NCBI GenBank assembly: GCA_009377395.1
Contig: WHUB01000055.1
Location: 1-32,659 of the forward strand
Length of the DNA stretch: 32,659 bases
Origin: Actinophytocola sp.
GTDB lineage: Bacteria > Actinomycetota > Actinomycetes > Mycobacteriales > Pseudonocardiaceae
Reading direction: 5' to 3'
Made by a program: the position numbers and the translations under genes. The number at the start of each line of letters is the position of its first letter. Positions within the stretch are counted from its first letter, which is position 1. Of this stretch, positions 25,419-32,659 are shown piece after piece. Below the pieces are notes generated by a model. It worked only from the letters and a program-made list of their open reading frames with translations. It was not told the DNA's origin and searched no databases.

Positions 25419-25453
25419 CGAACCGGCGAATCGGCGCAGCACAAGGCCCCGCG

Positions 25454-25801
25454 TCAGCCGCGCAGCAGCTCGGCGAGCACGGCGGCGTGAGAGTGGTCGA
25501 CGCCCTTGGTCGCGGTGAGCAGGGTGAGATCGCGGTCGGCGTACTCGCGGAGCCGTCGCAGCGCCGCGGCACGCTCGCCGTGATCCAACTCCGCCCGGTA
25601 GCGCCGCCGGAACTCGGCGAAGCGCTCGGGCCGGTGACCGAACCAGCTCCGCAGTTCCTTCGACGGCGCGATGTCGCGGAGCCATTCGGTGTGCTCCAGC
25701 GCGTCCTTGCGCACGCCCCGTGGCCACATGCCGTCGATCAGCACCCGGTCGCCGTCATCGGGCCGCGGTTCGTCGTAGACCCGGCGTACCTGAACGGTCA
25801 T
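25454..25801 (-). CDS. DUF488 family protein
   Basis: The 115-residue protein has the DUF488 hallmarks: [49 protein letters not shown] and a late [20 protein letters not shown]. The family is widespread and small, with no agreed function. The ATG at 25801 has GGGGAA nearby. It is divergent from fdhD with a 65-bp gap and lies 49 bp upstream of valS. Confidence 0.9.
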   Translation of the reverse strand: MTVQVRRVYDEPRPDDGDRVLIDGMWPRGVRKDALEHTEWLRDIAPSKELRSWFGHRPERFAEFRRRYRAELDHGERAAALRRLREYADRDLTLLTATKGVDHSHAAVLAELLRG

Positions 25802-25866
25802 GACATTCCCCGTATCGTCGTTGCCAGGACACTCGCAGACGGCCGGGGAACGGAGGAAGCACCCAG

Positions 25867-26706
25867 GTGGGTCGAATCACCGTACGCACGCCCGTGCTCA
25901 CCCTTCGCACGGACGGCACCATGCGCAGGCGGCAGGACACGCTGACCGCCGAGGAGCCGCTCGAACTCCGGGTCGGCGGCACCGCGCTGACGGTCACCAT
26001 GCGCACGCCGGGCAGCGACGTCGAGCTGGCGCACGGGTTCCTGCTGACCGAGGGCGTGATCGGCGGGCGGGACGACGTCGCCGTGGCCAGGTACTGCGAC
26101 GGCGTCGACGAGGAGGGCCGCAACACCTACAACGTACTCGACGTGACGCTCGCGCCCGGCGTTCCGCCCCCGGACACCAGCGTCGAGCGCAACTTCTACA
26201 CCACCTCGTCCTGCGGCGTGTGCGGCAAGGCGGCGCTGGACGCGGTGCGGCTGTCCTCGCGGTTCGACGTCGGCACCGACTTCAGGGTCACGCCGGAGAT
26301 GCTGGCGACACTGCCGGACACGTTACGGGCACGACAGCGGGTGTTCCGGGCGACCGGCGGCCTGCACGCGGCGGCGCTGTTCGACGCGTCCGGGGAGCTG
26401 CTGGTGGTGCGGGAGGACGTCGGCAGGCACAACGCGGTCGACAAGGCGATCGGCTGGGCGGTGATGTCGGAGCGGATCCCGCTGCACGACGCGGGGCTGC
26501 TGGTGTCGGGCCGGGCGTCGTTCGAGCTGGTGCAGAAGGCGGCCATGGCGGGCATCCCGATGCTGGCCGCGATCTCGGCGCCGTCCTCGCTCGCGGTGGA
26601 GCTCGCCGCCGAGCGCGACCTGAGCCTGGTCGGGTTCCTGCGCGGCGGCGCCATGAACGTCTACAGCGGTGAGAAGCGGCTCTCACTGCCGAACACGGCG
26701 TCCTGA
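25867..26706 (+). CDS. fdhD: Formate dehydrogenase accessory sulfurtransferase FdhD
   Basis: FdhD passes sulfur from a cysteine desulfurase to the molybdenum cofactor of formate dehydrogenase. The 279-residue protein has [24 protein letters not shown] and the redox/sulfur CxxC at Cys116 and Cys119 ([12 protein letters not shown]). It also has [27 protein letters not shown] and [15 protein letters not shown], all family-typical. The GTG at 25867 has GGAGGAAG 8 nt before it. The last codons (PNTAS, stop) lie in the first unit of a 21-bp-type repeat. No formate dehydrogenase gene is in the window. Confidence 0.95.
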   Translation: MGRITVRTPVLTLRTDGTMRRRQDTLTAEEPLELRVGGTALTVTMRTPGSDVELAHGFLLTEGVIGGRDDVAVARYCDGVDEEGRNTYNVLDVTLAPGVPPPDTSVERNFYTTSSCGVCGKAALDAVRLSSRFDVGTDFRVTPEMLATLPDTLRARQRVFRATGGLHAAALFDASGELLVVREDVGRHNAVDKAIGWAVMSERIPLHDAGLLVSGRASFELVQKAAMAGIPMLAAISAPSSLAVELAAERDLSLVGFLRGGAMNVYSGEKRLSLPNTAS

Positions 26707-26741
26707 GCAGGACACGGCGTCCCGAACGTGGGACACGACGC
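26688..26741 (+). repeat. Second copy of the intergenic repeat family, at the fdhD 3' end
   Basis: Three related units have cores starting at 26693, 26712 and 26733 (ACACGGCGTCC, ACACGGCGTCC and ACACGACGCC), with periods of 19 and 21 bp. The third contains GTGGGACACGACGC (26728-26741), identical to the core in the livK-valS block. The first unit is inside the fdhD coding end. It stops 4 bp before the clpX stop codon, again between convergent genes. Confidence 0.75.
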
Positions 26742-26745
26742 CGAA

Positions 26746-28044
26746 CTACGCGGACTTCTCGCTGCGCTCGGTTTGAGCCCTGCGACGGGAAGGGCGGCGG
26801 GACACGATGGTCGGGTTCACGTTCTCCCGCACCGTCTGCTCGGTGATGACGACCTTGGCGACGTCCTCGCGGCTCGGGATGTCGTACATGACCTGCTGCA
26901 GGACCTCTTCCATGATCGCGCGCAGGCCGCGGGCGCCTGTCCCCCGCAGCACCGACTGATCCGCGATCGCCTCCAGCGCCGTCTTGGTGAACTCCAGCTC
27001 GACGCCGTCCAGCTCGAACAGCTTCTTGTACTGCTTGACCAGCGCGTTGCGCGGCTCGGTGAGGATCTTGACCAGCGACTGTTTGTCGAGGTTCGTCACG
27101 CTCGCCACGACCGGCAGCCTGCCGATGAACTCCGGGATCAGGCCGAACTTGATCAGGTCCTCCGGCATGGTCTCGCCGAAGATGTCGCTTTCCTCGATCT
27201 CGGTCCTGGTGCGGATCTCGGCGCCGAACCCAAGGCCCCGCTTGCCGATCCGCTCGTTGATGATCTTTTCGAGGCCCGAGAACGCGCCAGCGACGATGAA
27301 CAGCACGTTCGTCGTGTCGATCTGGATGAACTCCTGGTGCGGGTGCTTGCGCCCGCCCTGCGGCGGCACCGACGCCGTGGTGCCTTCCAGAATCTTCAGC
27401 AGCGCCTGCTGCACACCCTCGCCGGAGACGTCCCTGGTGATGGACGGGTTCTCGCTCTTGCGCGCGATCTTGTCGACCTCGTCGATGTAGATGATGCCCG
27501 TCTCGGCGCGCTTGACGTCGTAGTCGGCGGCCTGGATCAGCTTGAGCAGGATGTTCTCGACGTCCTCACCGACGTAGCCCGCCTCGGTCAGCGCCGTGGC
27601 GTCCGCGATCGCGAACGGCACGTTCAGCAGCTTGGCGAGCGTCTGCGCGAGGTAGGTCTTGCCGCAGCCGGTCGGGCCGAGCATCAGGATGTTCGACTTG
27701 GCGATGTCGACCGGCTCGTCCTTGGGCTCCTTCGGCCCGGACTTGGAGTCGGACTGGATGCGCTTGTAGTGGTTGTACACCGCGACCGCGAGCGAGCGCT
27801 TGGCATCGTCCTGGCCGATGACGTACTGCTCGAGGAAGTCGTGGATCTCGGCGGGCTTGGGGAGCTCGTCGAGCTTGACGTCGCCGGCCTCGGCGAGCTC
27901 TTCCTCGATGATCTCGTTGCAGAGGTCGATGCACTCGTCGCAGATGTATACGCCGGGCCCGGCGATGAGCTTCTTCACCTGCTTCTGGCTCTTACCGCAG
28001 AAAGAGCACTTCAACAGGTCCCCGCCGTCACCGATTCGCGCCAT
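26746..28044 (-). CDS. clpX: ClpX ATPase, unfoldase subunit of ClpXP
   Basis: ClpX recognises tagged proteins, unfolds them with ATP and threads them into ClpP. From the ATG at 28044 it has 432 residues. An N-terminal C4 zinc domain (Cys13, Cys16, Cys35, Cys38) binds adaptors. The AAA+ module has Walker A GPTGCGKT at 123-130, Walker [12 protein letters not shown], the pore loop in [10 protein letters not shown] and sensor/box VII residues. The ClpP-docking loop IGF-like motif appears as LGFGAEI. GAGGT lies before the start. It is separated from clpP2 by a 303-bp gap, so it probably has its own promoter. Confidence 0.97.
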   Translation of the reverse strand: MARIGDGGDLLKCSFCGKSQKQVKKLIAGPGVYICDECIDLCNEIIEEELAEAGDVKLDELPKPAEIHDFLEQYVIGQDDAKRSLAVAVYNHYKRIQSDSKSGPKEPKDEPVDIAKSNILMLGPTGCGKTYLAQTLAKLLNVPFAIADATALTEAGYVGEDVENILLKLIQAADYDVKRAETGIIYIDEVDKIARKSENPSITRDVSGEGVQQALLKILEGTTASVPPQGGRKHPHQEFIQIDTTNVLFIVAGAFSGLEKIINERIGKRGLGFGAEIRTRTEIEESDIFGETMPEDLIKFGLIPEFIGRLPVVASVTNLDKQSLVKILTEPRNALVKQYKKLFELDGVELEFTKTALEAIADQSVLRGTGARGLRAIMEEVLQQVMYDIPSREDVAKVVITEQTVRENVNPTIVSRRPSRRRAQTERSEKSA

Positions 28045-28347
28045 GGCCGTTGACCTCTGTCCCCTCCGATGCACCGGGCGGGTGCACCTGATGCGTCCGT
28101 GCTGGTGGGCTTAGCAAGGTGTGCTGCTACTGACGGTACCCGCCAGCTCTGTCCTTGGGGAGGACCAATCGCCGCCGGAAACCGCGATTGCCGACCCTAG
28201 TCCCCATGGCCGGTTCGCGCCCGCGATCGACACGCCCCGTAATGGAGCCGGTATGTTCCCCCGAGCCGCTGTACCTGGCCATAGGCGCACGTGCCGGCGG
28301 AGGACCACTCAACCGGGCGTTCAGCCGCCGGCACGTGCCCACACGCC
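28045..28347. other. 303-bp clpX-clpP2 intergenic region
   Basis: No gene was found. It contains the long hairpin at 28287-28338 (listed), a 7-bp dyad (28166-28172 and 28184-28190) and a TAGGGT -10 candidate on the minus strand (28194-28199). The -10 candidate lies 150 nt upstream of clpX and lacks a clear -35. A long clpX 5' leader is likely. No ClgR box was seen here. Confidence 0.5.
28287..28338 (-). terminator. 14-bp-arm hairpin after clpP2
   Basis: Arms 28287-28300 and 28325-28338 pair perfectly over 14 bp, with a 24-nt loop that has no further strong pairing. It starts 9 bp after the clpP2 stop. A terminator for clpP1P2 is the simplest reading; the large loop is unusual for one. Confidence 0.55.
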
Positions 28348-29007
28348 CTAGGCCGAGCCCTTGCGGTACGGCAGCACCTCGTCGATGATGCCGTACTCCA
28401 GCGCCTGCTGGGCGGTCAGGATCTTGTCGCGCTCGATGTCCTTTCGCACCTCTTCCGGCGCGCGGCCGGTGTGCTTGGACAGCGTCTGCTCCATCTGCGC
28501 TCGCACCCGCTGGATCTCGTTGGCCTGGATCTCCAGATCGGAGACCTGACCGTAGGCACCCTCCATCGCGGGCTGGTGGATCAGCACCCGCGAGTTCGGC
28601 AGCGCGAACCGCTTGCCCTTGGTGCCCGCGGCGAGCAGCACCGCCGCCGCCGACGCCGCCTGGCCGAGGCAGTAGGTCTGCACGTCAGGCCGGACGAACT
28701 GCATCGTGTCGTAGATGGCCATCAGCGAGGTGAACGAGCCACCCGGCGAGTTGATGTAGATGACGATGTCGCGGTCCGGGTCCTCGTGCTCGAGGTGCAG
28801 CAGTTGCGCCATGACGTCGTTGGCCGACGCGTCGTCGACCTGGACGCCGAGGAAGATGACCCGTTCCTCGTACAGCTTGTTGTACGGGTTCGACTCCTTG
28901 ATCCCATAGCTGGTGCGCTCGACGTAGCTCGGCAGCACGTAGCGGGACTGCGGTAGCTGCTCGTGGTTCGCGCCCAGCGAGGGTGAGGGGGAACTGTGCT
29001 GGCTCAT
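28348..29007 (-). CDS. clpP2: ATP-dependent Clp protease proteolytic subunit ClpP2
   Basis: The 219-residue serine peptidase forms one ring of the mixed ClpP1P2 tetradecamer. The triad is Ser119 ([14 protein letters not shown]), His144 (LIHQPAMEG) and Asp194 (ERDKILTA). The oxyanion/substrate strand [19 protein letters not shown] is intact. About 30 N-terminal residues resemble a processed propeptide. Ala-Ala-Ala after the Ser is the ClpP2-type sequence. The ATG at 29007 has AGGAG; it lies 14 bp after clpP1 and is co-transcribed with it. Confidence 0.96.
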   Translation of the reverse strand: MSQHSSPSPSLGANHEQLPQSRYVLPSYVERTSYGIKESNPYNKLYEERVIFLGVQVDDASANDVMAQLLHLEHEDPDRDIVIYINSPGGSFTSLMAIYDTMQFVRPDVQTYCLGQAASAAAVLLAAGTKGKRFALPNSRVLIHQPAMEGAYGQVSDLEIQANEIQRVRAQMEQTLSKHTGRAPEEVRKDIERDKILTAQQALEYGIIDEVLPYRKGSA

Positions 29008-29021
29008 GGGGATCTCCTGTG

Positions 29022-29636
29022 TCAGCTCGCCGAGTTGTTGTTCGCGAGGTGCTCGCGGGTCAGGACGTGGTCGACGAAGCCGTACTCCTTGGCCTCCGAC
29101 GCGGTGAACCAGCGGTCCCTGTCACCGTCGGCGATGATCTGCTCGATCGTCTGTCCGGTCTGCTCCGACGTGATGTTGGCGAGCTCCTGCTTCCACTTGC
29201 CGTACACCTCGGCCTGGATCGCGATGTCGGACGCGGTGCCGGTGACACCGGCCGACGGCTGGTGCATCAGGATGCGCGCGTGCGGCAGCGAATAGCGCTT
29301 GCCTGGCGCGCCCGAGGACAGCAGGAACTGCCCCATGGACGCGGCGAGGCCCATGGCATAGGTCGCCACGTCGGGCTCGATGAGCTGCATCGTGTCGTAG
29401 ATGGCGAAGCCCGCGGTGACCGAGCCACCCGGCGAGTTGATGTAGAACCGGATGTCGGACTGCGAGTCCTCCGCGGCCAGCAGCAGCAGCTGCGCCGTGA
29501 TCCGGTTCGAGATGTCGTCGTTGACCTCGGAGCCGAGCACGACGATCCGTTCCTGGAGCAGTCGCTCGTACACCGAGTCGGTCAGGTTCAGCCCCGCGGT
29601 CGTCGTCCGCATATCGGGCGTTGGGTGCTGCGTCAC
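29022..29636 (-). CDS. clpP1: ATP-dependent Clp protease proteolytic subunit ClpP1
   Basis: The 204-residue partner ring has the triad Ser100 ([14 protein letters not shown]), His125 (LMHQPSAG) and Asp174 (DRDRWFTA), with [19 protein letters not shown]. The start is GTG at 29636 with a moderate AAGGCAGG site; an ATG at 29612 (MRTTTAG) is an alternative within the propeptide-like N-terminus. A longer frame from 29762 overlaps the promoter and is rejected. A ClgR box and promoter precede it, so clpP1P2 is probably induced by ClgR. Confidence 0.95.
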   Translation of the reverse strand: MTQHPTPDMRTTTAGLNLTDSVYERLLQERIVVLGSEVNDDISNRITAQLLLLAAEDSQSDIRFYINSPGGSVTAGFAIYDTMQLIEPDVATYAMGLAASMGQFLLSSGAPGKRYSLPHARILMHQPSAGVTGTASDIAIQAEVYGKWKQELANITSEQTGQTIEQIIADGDRDRWFTASEAKEYGFVDHVLTREHLANNNSAS

Positions 29637-29734
29637 GTCTGCCTGCCTTCTCTCCGCAGTGTCTCCGCGACCGGGCACCGGTCCGAAGATCCACTGTGGA
29701 CTTGCGTTGTGAAGTACCTGCGATCTTGCAACCG

Positions 29735-29762
29735 ACACTAACGAATGTGACGGCCTCGTCAT
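29735..29762 (-). promoter_or_regulatory. Candidate clpP1P2 promoter
   Basis: On the minus strand ATGACG (29757-29762) and TAGTGT (29735-29740) are separated by 16 nt. They lie about 100 nt upstream of the clpP1 start and just downstream of the ClgR box, which is the expected order for an activated promoter. Confidence 0.5.
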
Positions 29763-29778
29763 GCCCGTTTGGCCCCGC

Positions 29779-29792
29779 GTTCGCTCAGAGCG
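29779..29792. promoter_or_regulatory. ClgR-box upstream of clpP1P2
   Basis: GTTCGC-N5-GCG is present exactly (GTTCGC 29779-29784, GCG 29790-29792), and its inner part CGCTCAGAGCG fits the CGCYNANRGCG form. This is the motif described for ClgR, the activator of clp and other protease genes in streptomycetes and corynebacteria (from memory). It sits 16 bp upstream of the putative -35 element and touches the tig stop codon. Confidence 0.75.
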
Positions 29793-31214
29793 TCACCGAT
29801 CGGTGGAAGTCTCGGCTTCCTCGTCCGACTCCGCGACGTCCTCGGTCACGTCCTGCGCCTCGCCTTCGACCGTCGTCGGCGGCTCCTCGTCGCCGTCCTC
29901 GCCGAAGAACTCGCTGAGGTCGACCTCGTTGCCGCTGGCGTCGGTGACGCTGACCCGGCGCACGATCGAGGCCAGCGCCTTGCCCCGCCGCACATCGGCG
30001 AAGATCGCGCCGAGCTGGCCGGACTGCTGCGCGCGCTGCACGTACTCGTCCGGGCTGATGCCGAAACGCTGCGCCTGGTAGACGATCCGCTCCGTCAGCT
30101 CGGAGTCGTCGACCTGCACCTCCTCGGCCTCGGCGATGGCGTCCAGCAGCAGCTGCGTGCGCACCGCCTTCTCCGCCTCGGTGCGGGTCTCCTCGTTGAA
30201 CTCCTCCAGCGTCTTGCCCTCGGCCTCGAGCGACTTGGCCAGCGCGTCCTCGTCGTGGTCGAGCTCGTGCAGCACGTCGTGCTTGCGGTTGTCGACCTCG
30301 GCCTGCACCACGGCTTCCGGCAGCGGGATCTCGGTCGACTCGAGCAGGGTGTCGAGCACCTTGTCGCGGGCCTGCACGCCCTGCTGCATCCGCTTGACCC
30401 TGCCGACCCGCTCCCGCAGGTCGCCGCGCAGCTCGTCGATGGTGTCGAACTCGCTGGCCATCTGCGCGAACTCGTCGTCGGCCTCCGGCAGCTCCCGCTG
30501 CTTGATGGACTGCACGGTGACGCTGACCTCGGCGTCGGTGCCCGCGTACTTGCCGGCGAGCAGCTTCGTGGTGAACGTCTTGGTCTCGCCCTCGGAAGCA
30601 CCGATCAGCGCGTCATCGATGCCGTCGACGAGCTGGCCGGAGCCGATCTCGTAAGACAGCCCGGACGTGCTGGCGTCCTCGATCTCCTCGCCGTCGACGG
30701 TCGCCGAGAGGTCGATGGAGACGAAGTCGCCGTTCTCAGCGGAGCGGTCGACGCCGGTCAGCGTGCCGAACCGGGCGCGCAGCTCGTCGAGCTGCTCGTC
30801 CACCTCCTGGTCGCTGAGCTCGACGTCGTCGACGCTGACCTCGAGCCCGTCGAACTCCGGCATGTCGATCTCCGGCCGGATGTCGACCTCGGCGGTGAAC
30901 TCGAGCACGTCCTTGTCCTCGAGCTTGGTCACCTCGAAGTCGGGCTGACCGAGCGTGCGAACCTCGCCCGACTGCACCGCTTCCATGTACTTGGCGGGAA
31001 TGACCTCGTTGACGACCTCGTCGAGCACCGGGGCACGACCGATCCGGCTTTCCAGGACGCGAGCAGGCGCCTTACCAGGGCGGAAACCCGGAATACGGAC
31101 CTGCTGAGCGATCTTGCGGTAGGCGCGGTCGAAGTTGGGCTTCAGCTCGTCGAACGGCACCTCGACATTGATCTTCACGCGCGTCGGGCTCAGCTGCTCG
31201 ACGGTGCTCTTCAA
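29793..31214 (-). CDS. tig: Trigger factor, ribosome-bound chaperone / peptidyl-prolyl isomerase
   Basis: Trigger factor binds at the ribosome exit and shields nascent chains. The chosen start is TTG at 31214, preceded by GAGGAG at good spacing, giving 473 residues that begin [14 protein letters not shown] after the start. An upstream ATG at 31256 has no ribosome site and adds unrelated residues. The ribosome-binding signature GFRPGKAP is at 43-50. The FKBP-type domain covers about 150-245 ([16 protein letters not shown], then [19 protein letters not shown]). The C-terminal chaperone arms end in a very acidic tail of about 40 residues. It lies upstream of clpP1. Confidence 0.96.
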   Translation of the reverse strand: MKSTVEQLSPTRVKINVEVPFDELKPNFDRAYRKIAQQVRIPGFRPGKAPARVLESRIGRAPVLDEVVNEVIPAKYMEAVQSGEVRTLGQPDFEVTKLEDKDVLEFTAEVDIRPEIDMPEFDGLEVSVDDVELSDQEVDEQLDELRARFGTLTGVDRSAENGDFVSIDLSATVDGEEIEDASTSGLSYEIGSGQLVDGIDDALIGASEGETKTFTTKLLAGKYAGTDAEVSVTVQSIKQRELPEADDEFAQMASEFDTIDELRGDLRERVGRVKRMQQGVQARDKVLDTLLESTEIPLPEAVVQAEVDNRKHDVLHELDHDEDALAKSLEAEGKTLEEFNEETRTEAEKAVRTQLLLDAIAEAEEVQVDDSELTERIVYQAQRFGISPDEYVQRAQQSGQLGAIFADVRRGKALASIVRRVSVTDASGNEVDLSEFFGEDGDEEPPTTVEGEAQDVTEDVAESDEEAETSTDR

Positions 31215-31278
31215 CGTATGCTCCTCAAAGCTTGAAAACAGAAGTGGCTGCCGCACGGAATGCTGTGGGCGAAACCTG

Positions 31279-31284
31279 AGTCTA
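31279..31284 (-). promoter_or_regulatory. Candidate -10 box for tig
   Basis: TAGACT on the minus strand matches TANNNT and lies about 65 nt upstream of the TTG start. The -35 region is not clear, so this is tentative. Confidence 0.3.
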
Positions 31285-31351
31285 GGACAGTGCGCGCTCA
31301 GCTACCGGACGGGGTTGACTGTCACGATATACGCGCCCAGCGTACGAGCAC

Positions 31352-32389
31352 TCAGTCCGGTTCGTCGCGTTCCGCGATGAACTCACCGACTCTGGCGATC
31401 GTCGCCGCGGCCGGCACGGCGATGAACGCGCCGAACACGCCGAGCAGGGCGCCGCCGAGCGTGATCGCGATGATCACGACGAACGCGGGCAGCCGGACCA
31501 TCCGTCCCGAGATCAACGGCTCCAGGACGTTGCCCTCCACCGCCTGCACACCGACGACGATCGCGGCGGCGATCAACCCGGTGACCAGTCCGCCGTCCGC
31601 GAACGCCACCAGCACCGCGACCATGCCCGACACCAGCGCGCCGATGTACGGGAAGAAGCCGCCGAAGAAGACGAGCACCGCGAGCGGCACCGCGACCGGC
31701 ACGCCCAGCAGGGCGAGGCCGACTCCGATCGCCACCGCGTCGACGATCGCGATCAGAAACAGCGCCCGGAAGTAGGCGCCGAGGGTAAGCCAGATCCGCT
31801 CGGCCAGTGTGGTGGCGGCTGCCCGGCGCTCGCGCGGCAGCCACCGCAGCACGCCGCCCGCGAGCCATTCGCCCTGGAACAGGAAGAAGAACAGCACCAG
31901 CAGCAGGAACAGGACGCCGGTGACGGCGGCGACCACGTTCTGCGTGATGCCCAGTGCGCTGCCGATGCCGTCGCCATGTGTGAAGCGCTCCAGCAGCCGC
32001 TCCCCCACCGCCTGCGGGGTGGTGTCCGGCGGGATGCCGGGAATGCCCTTGATCAGCGACCGCAGCTCGGTGAGCGAGCGGGTCAGCGAGTCGACGACCG
32101 AGGGCAGCTCGTCGAGCAACAGCGGCACCGCCACCGCGATGAGCCCGCCGACGACCGCGAGCGCGCCGATCTCGGCGATGGCGGCCGCGAGCCATCTCGG
32201 CACGCGGTACGCGCGCAGCCAGGTCACGGTCGGCGCGAGTGCGGCGGCCGGAAACAGCGCGAGCAGCAACGGCACGGCGAGCACCGAGACATAGGCCAGC
32301 GCGAGGTAGACGGCGGCCGCGACCACGAGGATGCCGATCACGGCCCAAGCCGTCTGGCCGGCGCGCAGTACCCGGTCGCGGTCGAGCAT
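31352..32389 (-). CDS. AI-2E family (UPF0118) transporter-like membrane protein
   Basis: From the ATG at 32389 the protein has 345 residues. Paired helices open the chain (VIGILVVAAAVYLALAYVSV and LAVPLLLALFPAAALAP), a soluble middle part follows, and a cluster of helices including FFGGFFPYIGALVSG closes it; this is the UPF0118 signature. Family members include the E. coli TqsA exporter and Na+/H+ antiporter-like proteins, so the substrate cannot be predicted. No ribosome site is evident before the ATG, and a nearby alternative start is possible. It is divergent from the two tRNA genes. Confidence 0.88.
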   Translation of the reverse strand: MLDRDRVLRAGQTAWAVIGILVVAAAVYLALAYVSVLAVPLLLALFPAAALAPTVTWLRAYRVPRWLAAAIAEIGALAVVGGLIAVAVPLLLDELPSVVDSLTRSLTELRSLIKGIPGIPPDTTPQAVGERLLERFTHGDGIGSALGITQNVVAAVTGVLFLLLVLFFFLFQGEWLAGGVLRWLPRERRAAATTLAERIWLTLGAYFRALFLIAIVDAVAIGVGLALLGVPVAVPLAVLVFFGGFFPYIGALVSGMVAVLVAFADGGLVTGLIAAAIVVGVQAVEGNVLEPLISGRMVRLPAFVVIIAITLGGALLGVFGAFIAVPAAATIARVGEFIAERDEPD

Positions 32390-32465
32390 GTGGATCAGTC
32401 TGCCAGCCGCCGACCGGTCTCGCCGACGCGGCGAACCGGTTCGAGAACGCGCTGGAGGCACCCGC

Positions 32466-32471
32466 TAAGCT
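32466..32471 (+). promoter_or_regulatory. Candidate -10 box for the tRNA genes
   Basis: TAAGCT matches TANNNT and lies 29 nt upstream of tRNA-Gly. A weak TTCGAG lies 20 nt further upstream. Support is limited to position and hexamer. Confidence 0.3.
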
Positions 32472-32500
32472 GTCCTAGCGCCGGTTGGCAACGACCGGAT

Positions 32501-32571
32501 GCGGGCGTAGCTCAATGGTAGAGCCCCAGTCTTCCAAACTGGTGGTGCGGGTTCGATTCCCGTCGCCCGCT
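32501..32571 (+). tRNA. tRNA-Gly (anticodon TCC)
   Basis: A complete 71-nt cloverleaf: acceptor GCGGGCG/CGCCCGC with discriminator T, D-arm GCTCAATGGTAGAGC, anticodon loop CTTCCAA (TCC, reads GGA/GGG) and T-arm GGGTTCGATTCCC. CCA is not encoded. Confidence 0.97.
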
Positions 32572-32584
32572 CTACTGCCTGACA

Positions 32585-32658
32585 CGGGGTGTGGCGCAGC
32601 TTGGTAGCGCATCCGCTTTGGGAGCGGAGGGTCGCAGGTTCAAATCCTGTCACCCCGA
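32585..32658 (+). tRNA. tRNA-Pro (anticodon TGG)
   Basis: A complete 74-nt cloverleaf: acceptor CGGGGTG/CACCCCG with discriminator A, D-arm GCGCAGCTTGGTAGCGC, anticodon arm TCCGC/GCGGA around loop TTTGGGA (TGG) and T-arm with GGTTCAAATCC. CCA is not encoded within the window. It follows tRNA-Gly by 13 bp and is probably co-transcribed. Confidence 0.97.
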
Positions 32659-32659
32659 C

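Noticed and set aside
25405..25453. T-box or other amino-acid leader before valS
   Set aside because: The gap is 49 bp with no specifier or antiterminator structure, and the -10 box lies 8 nt from the start.
29794..29805. 12-bp palindrome CACCGATCGGTG over the tig stop as terminator
   Set aside because: It is a self-complementary site without a loop and would not make a stable hairpin. It partly adjoins the ClgR box and may be chance.
32465..32653. 62-codon minus ORF (MTGFEPATLRSQSGC...)
   Set aside because: It is antisense to the two tRNA genes. This is a common spurious translation of tRNA sequence.

Overview
The window is high-GC actinobacterial chromosome. The evidence is GTG/TTG starts, GTGA/ATGA stop-start overlaps, a long RNase E/G with disordered flanks, paired clpP1/clpP2, a ClgR-type operator, and the conserved order valS / folC-DUF4233-ndk / rne-rplU-rpmA-obgE-proB. 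Codon use and gene content suggest a Pseudonocardiales member (Amycolatopsis- or Saccharopolyspora-like). That taxonomic call is inference.

Layout. 1-1026: the recombinase end of an integrated element, a large serine recombinase broken by a frameshift and running off the left edge. It abuts the 3' half of a VOC/glyoxalase-like gene (to 1279) that looks like the insertion target. 1283-7745 (minus): proB, obgE, rpmA, rplU and rne (proline synthesis, ribosome assembly, RNA decay). 8200-12186: a block that separates rne from ndk, comprising a secreted S8 protease (plus) and a convergent ABC-2 type exporter of two permeases and one ATPase (minus). 12230-14596 (minus): ndk, a DUF4233 membrane protein and folC. 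14663-15520 (minus): a GAF-LuxR regulator, divergent from a six-gene plus-strand operon (15764-22617). That operon is livF-livG-acyl-CoA ligase-livH-livM-livK, and a 32-codon micro-ORF is wedged between ligase and livH by a 95-bp duplication. 22735-25404 (minus): valS. Then come a DUF488 gene (minus) and fdhD (plus). 26746-31214 (minus): clpX, clpP2, clpP1 and tig, the protein folding and degradation cluster, with a ClgR-box upstream of clpP1. 31352-32389 (minus): an AI-2E family permease. The window ends with complete tRNA-Gly(TCC) and tRNA-Pro(TGG) genes on the plus strand.

How it fits together. Most of the window is core housekeeping sequence in conserved order, interrupted at two points by accessory modules (protease/exporter, and ligase-coupled importer) and at the left edge by a recombinase-borne element. 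The liv-type operon has everything needed to import a carboxylic acid and convert it to a CoA thioester. Its divergent regulator and a perfect 7-bp dyad in the shared promoter region suggest inducible control.

The least explained sequences are: a family of about 21-bp repeats at the two convergent gene ends flanking valS-DUF488-fdhD, one copy of which forms a perfect 19-bp hairpin; the 95-bp duplication that created the micro-ORF; and the probable attachment site in the VOC gene. No CRISPR array, rRNA gene or intact insertion sequence was seen.
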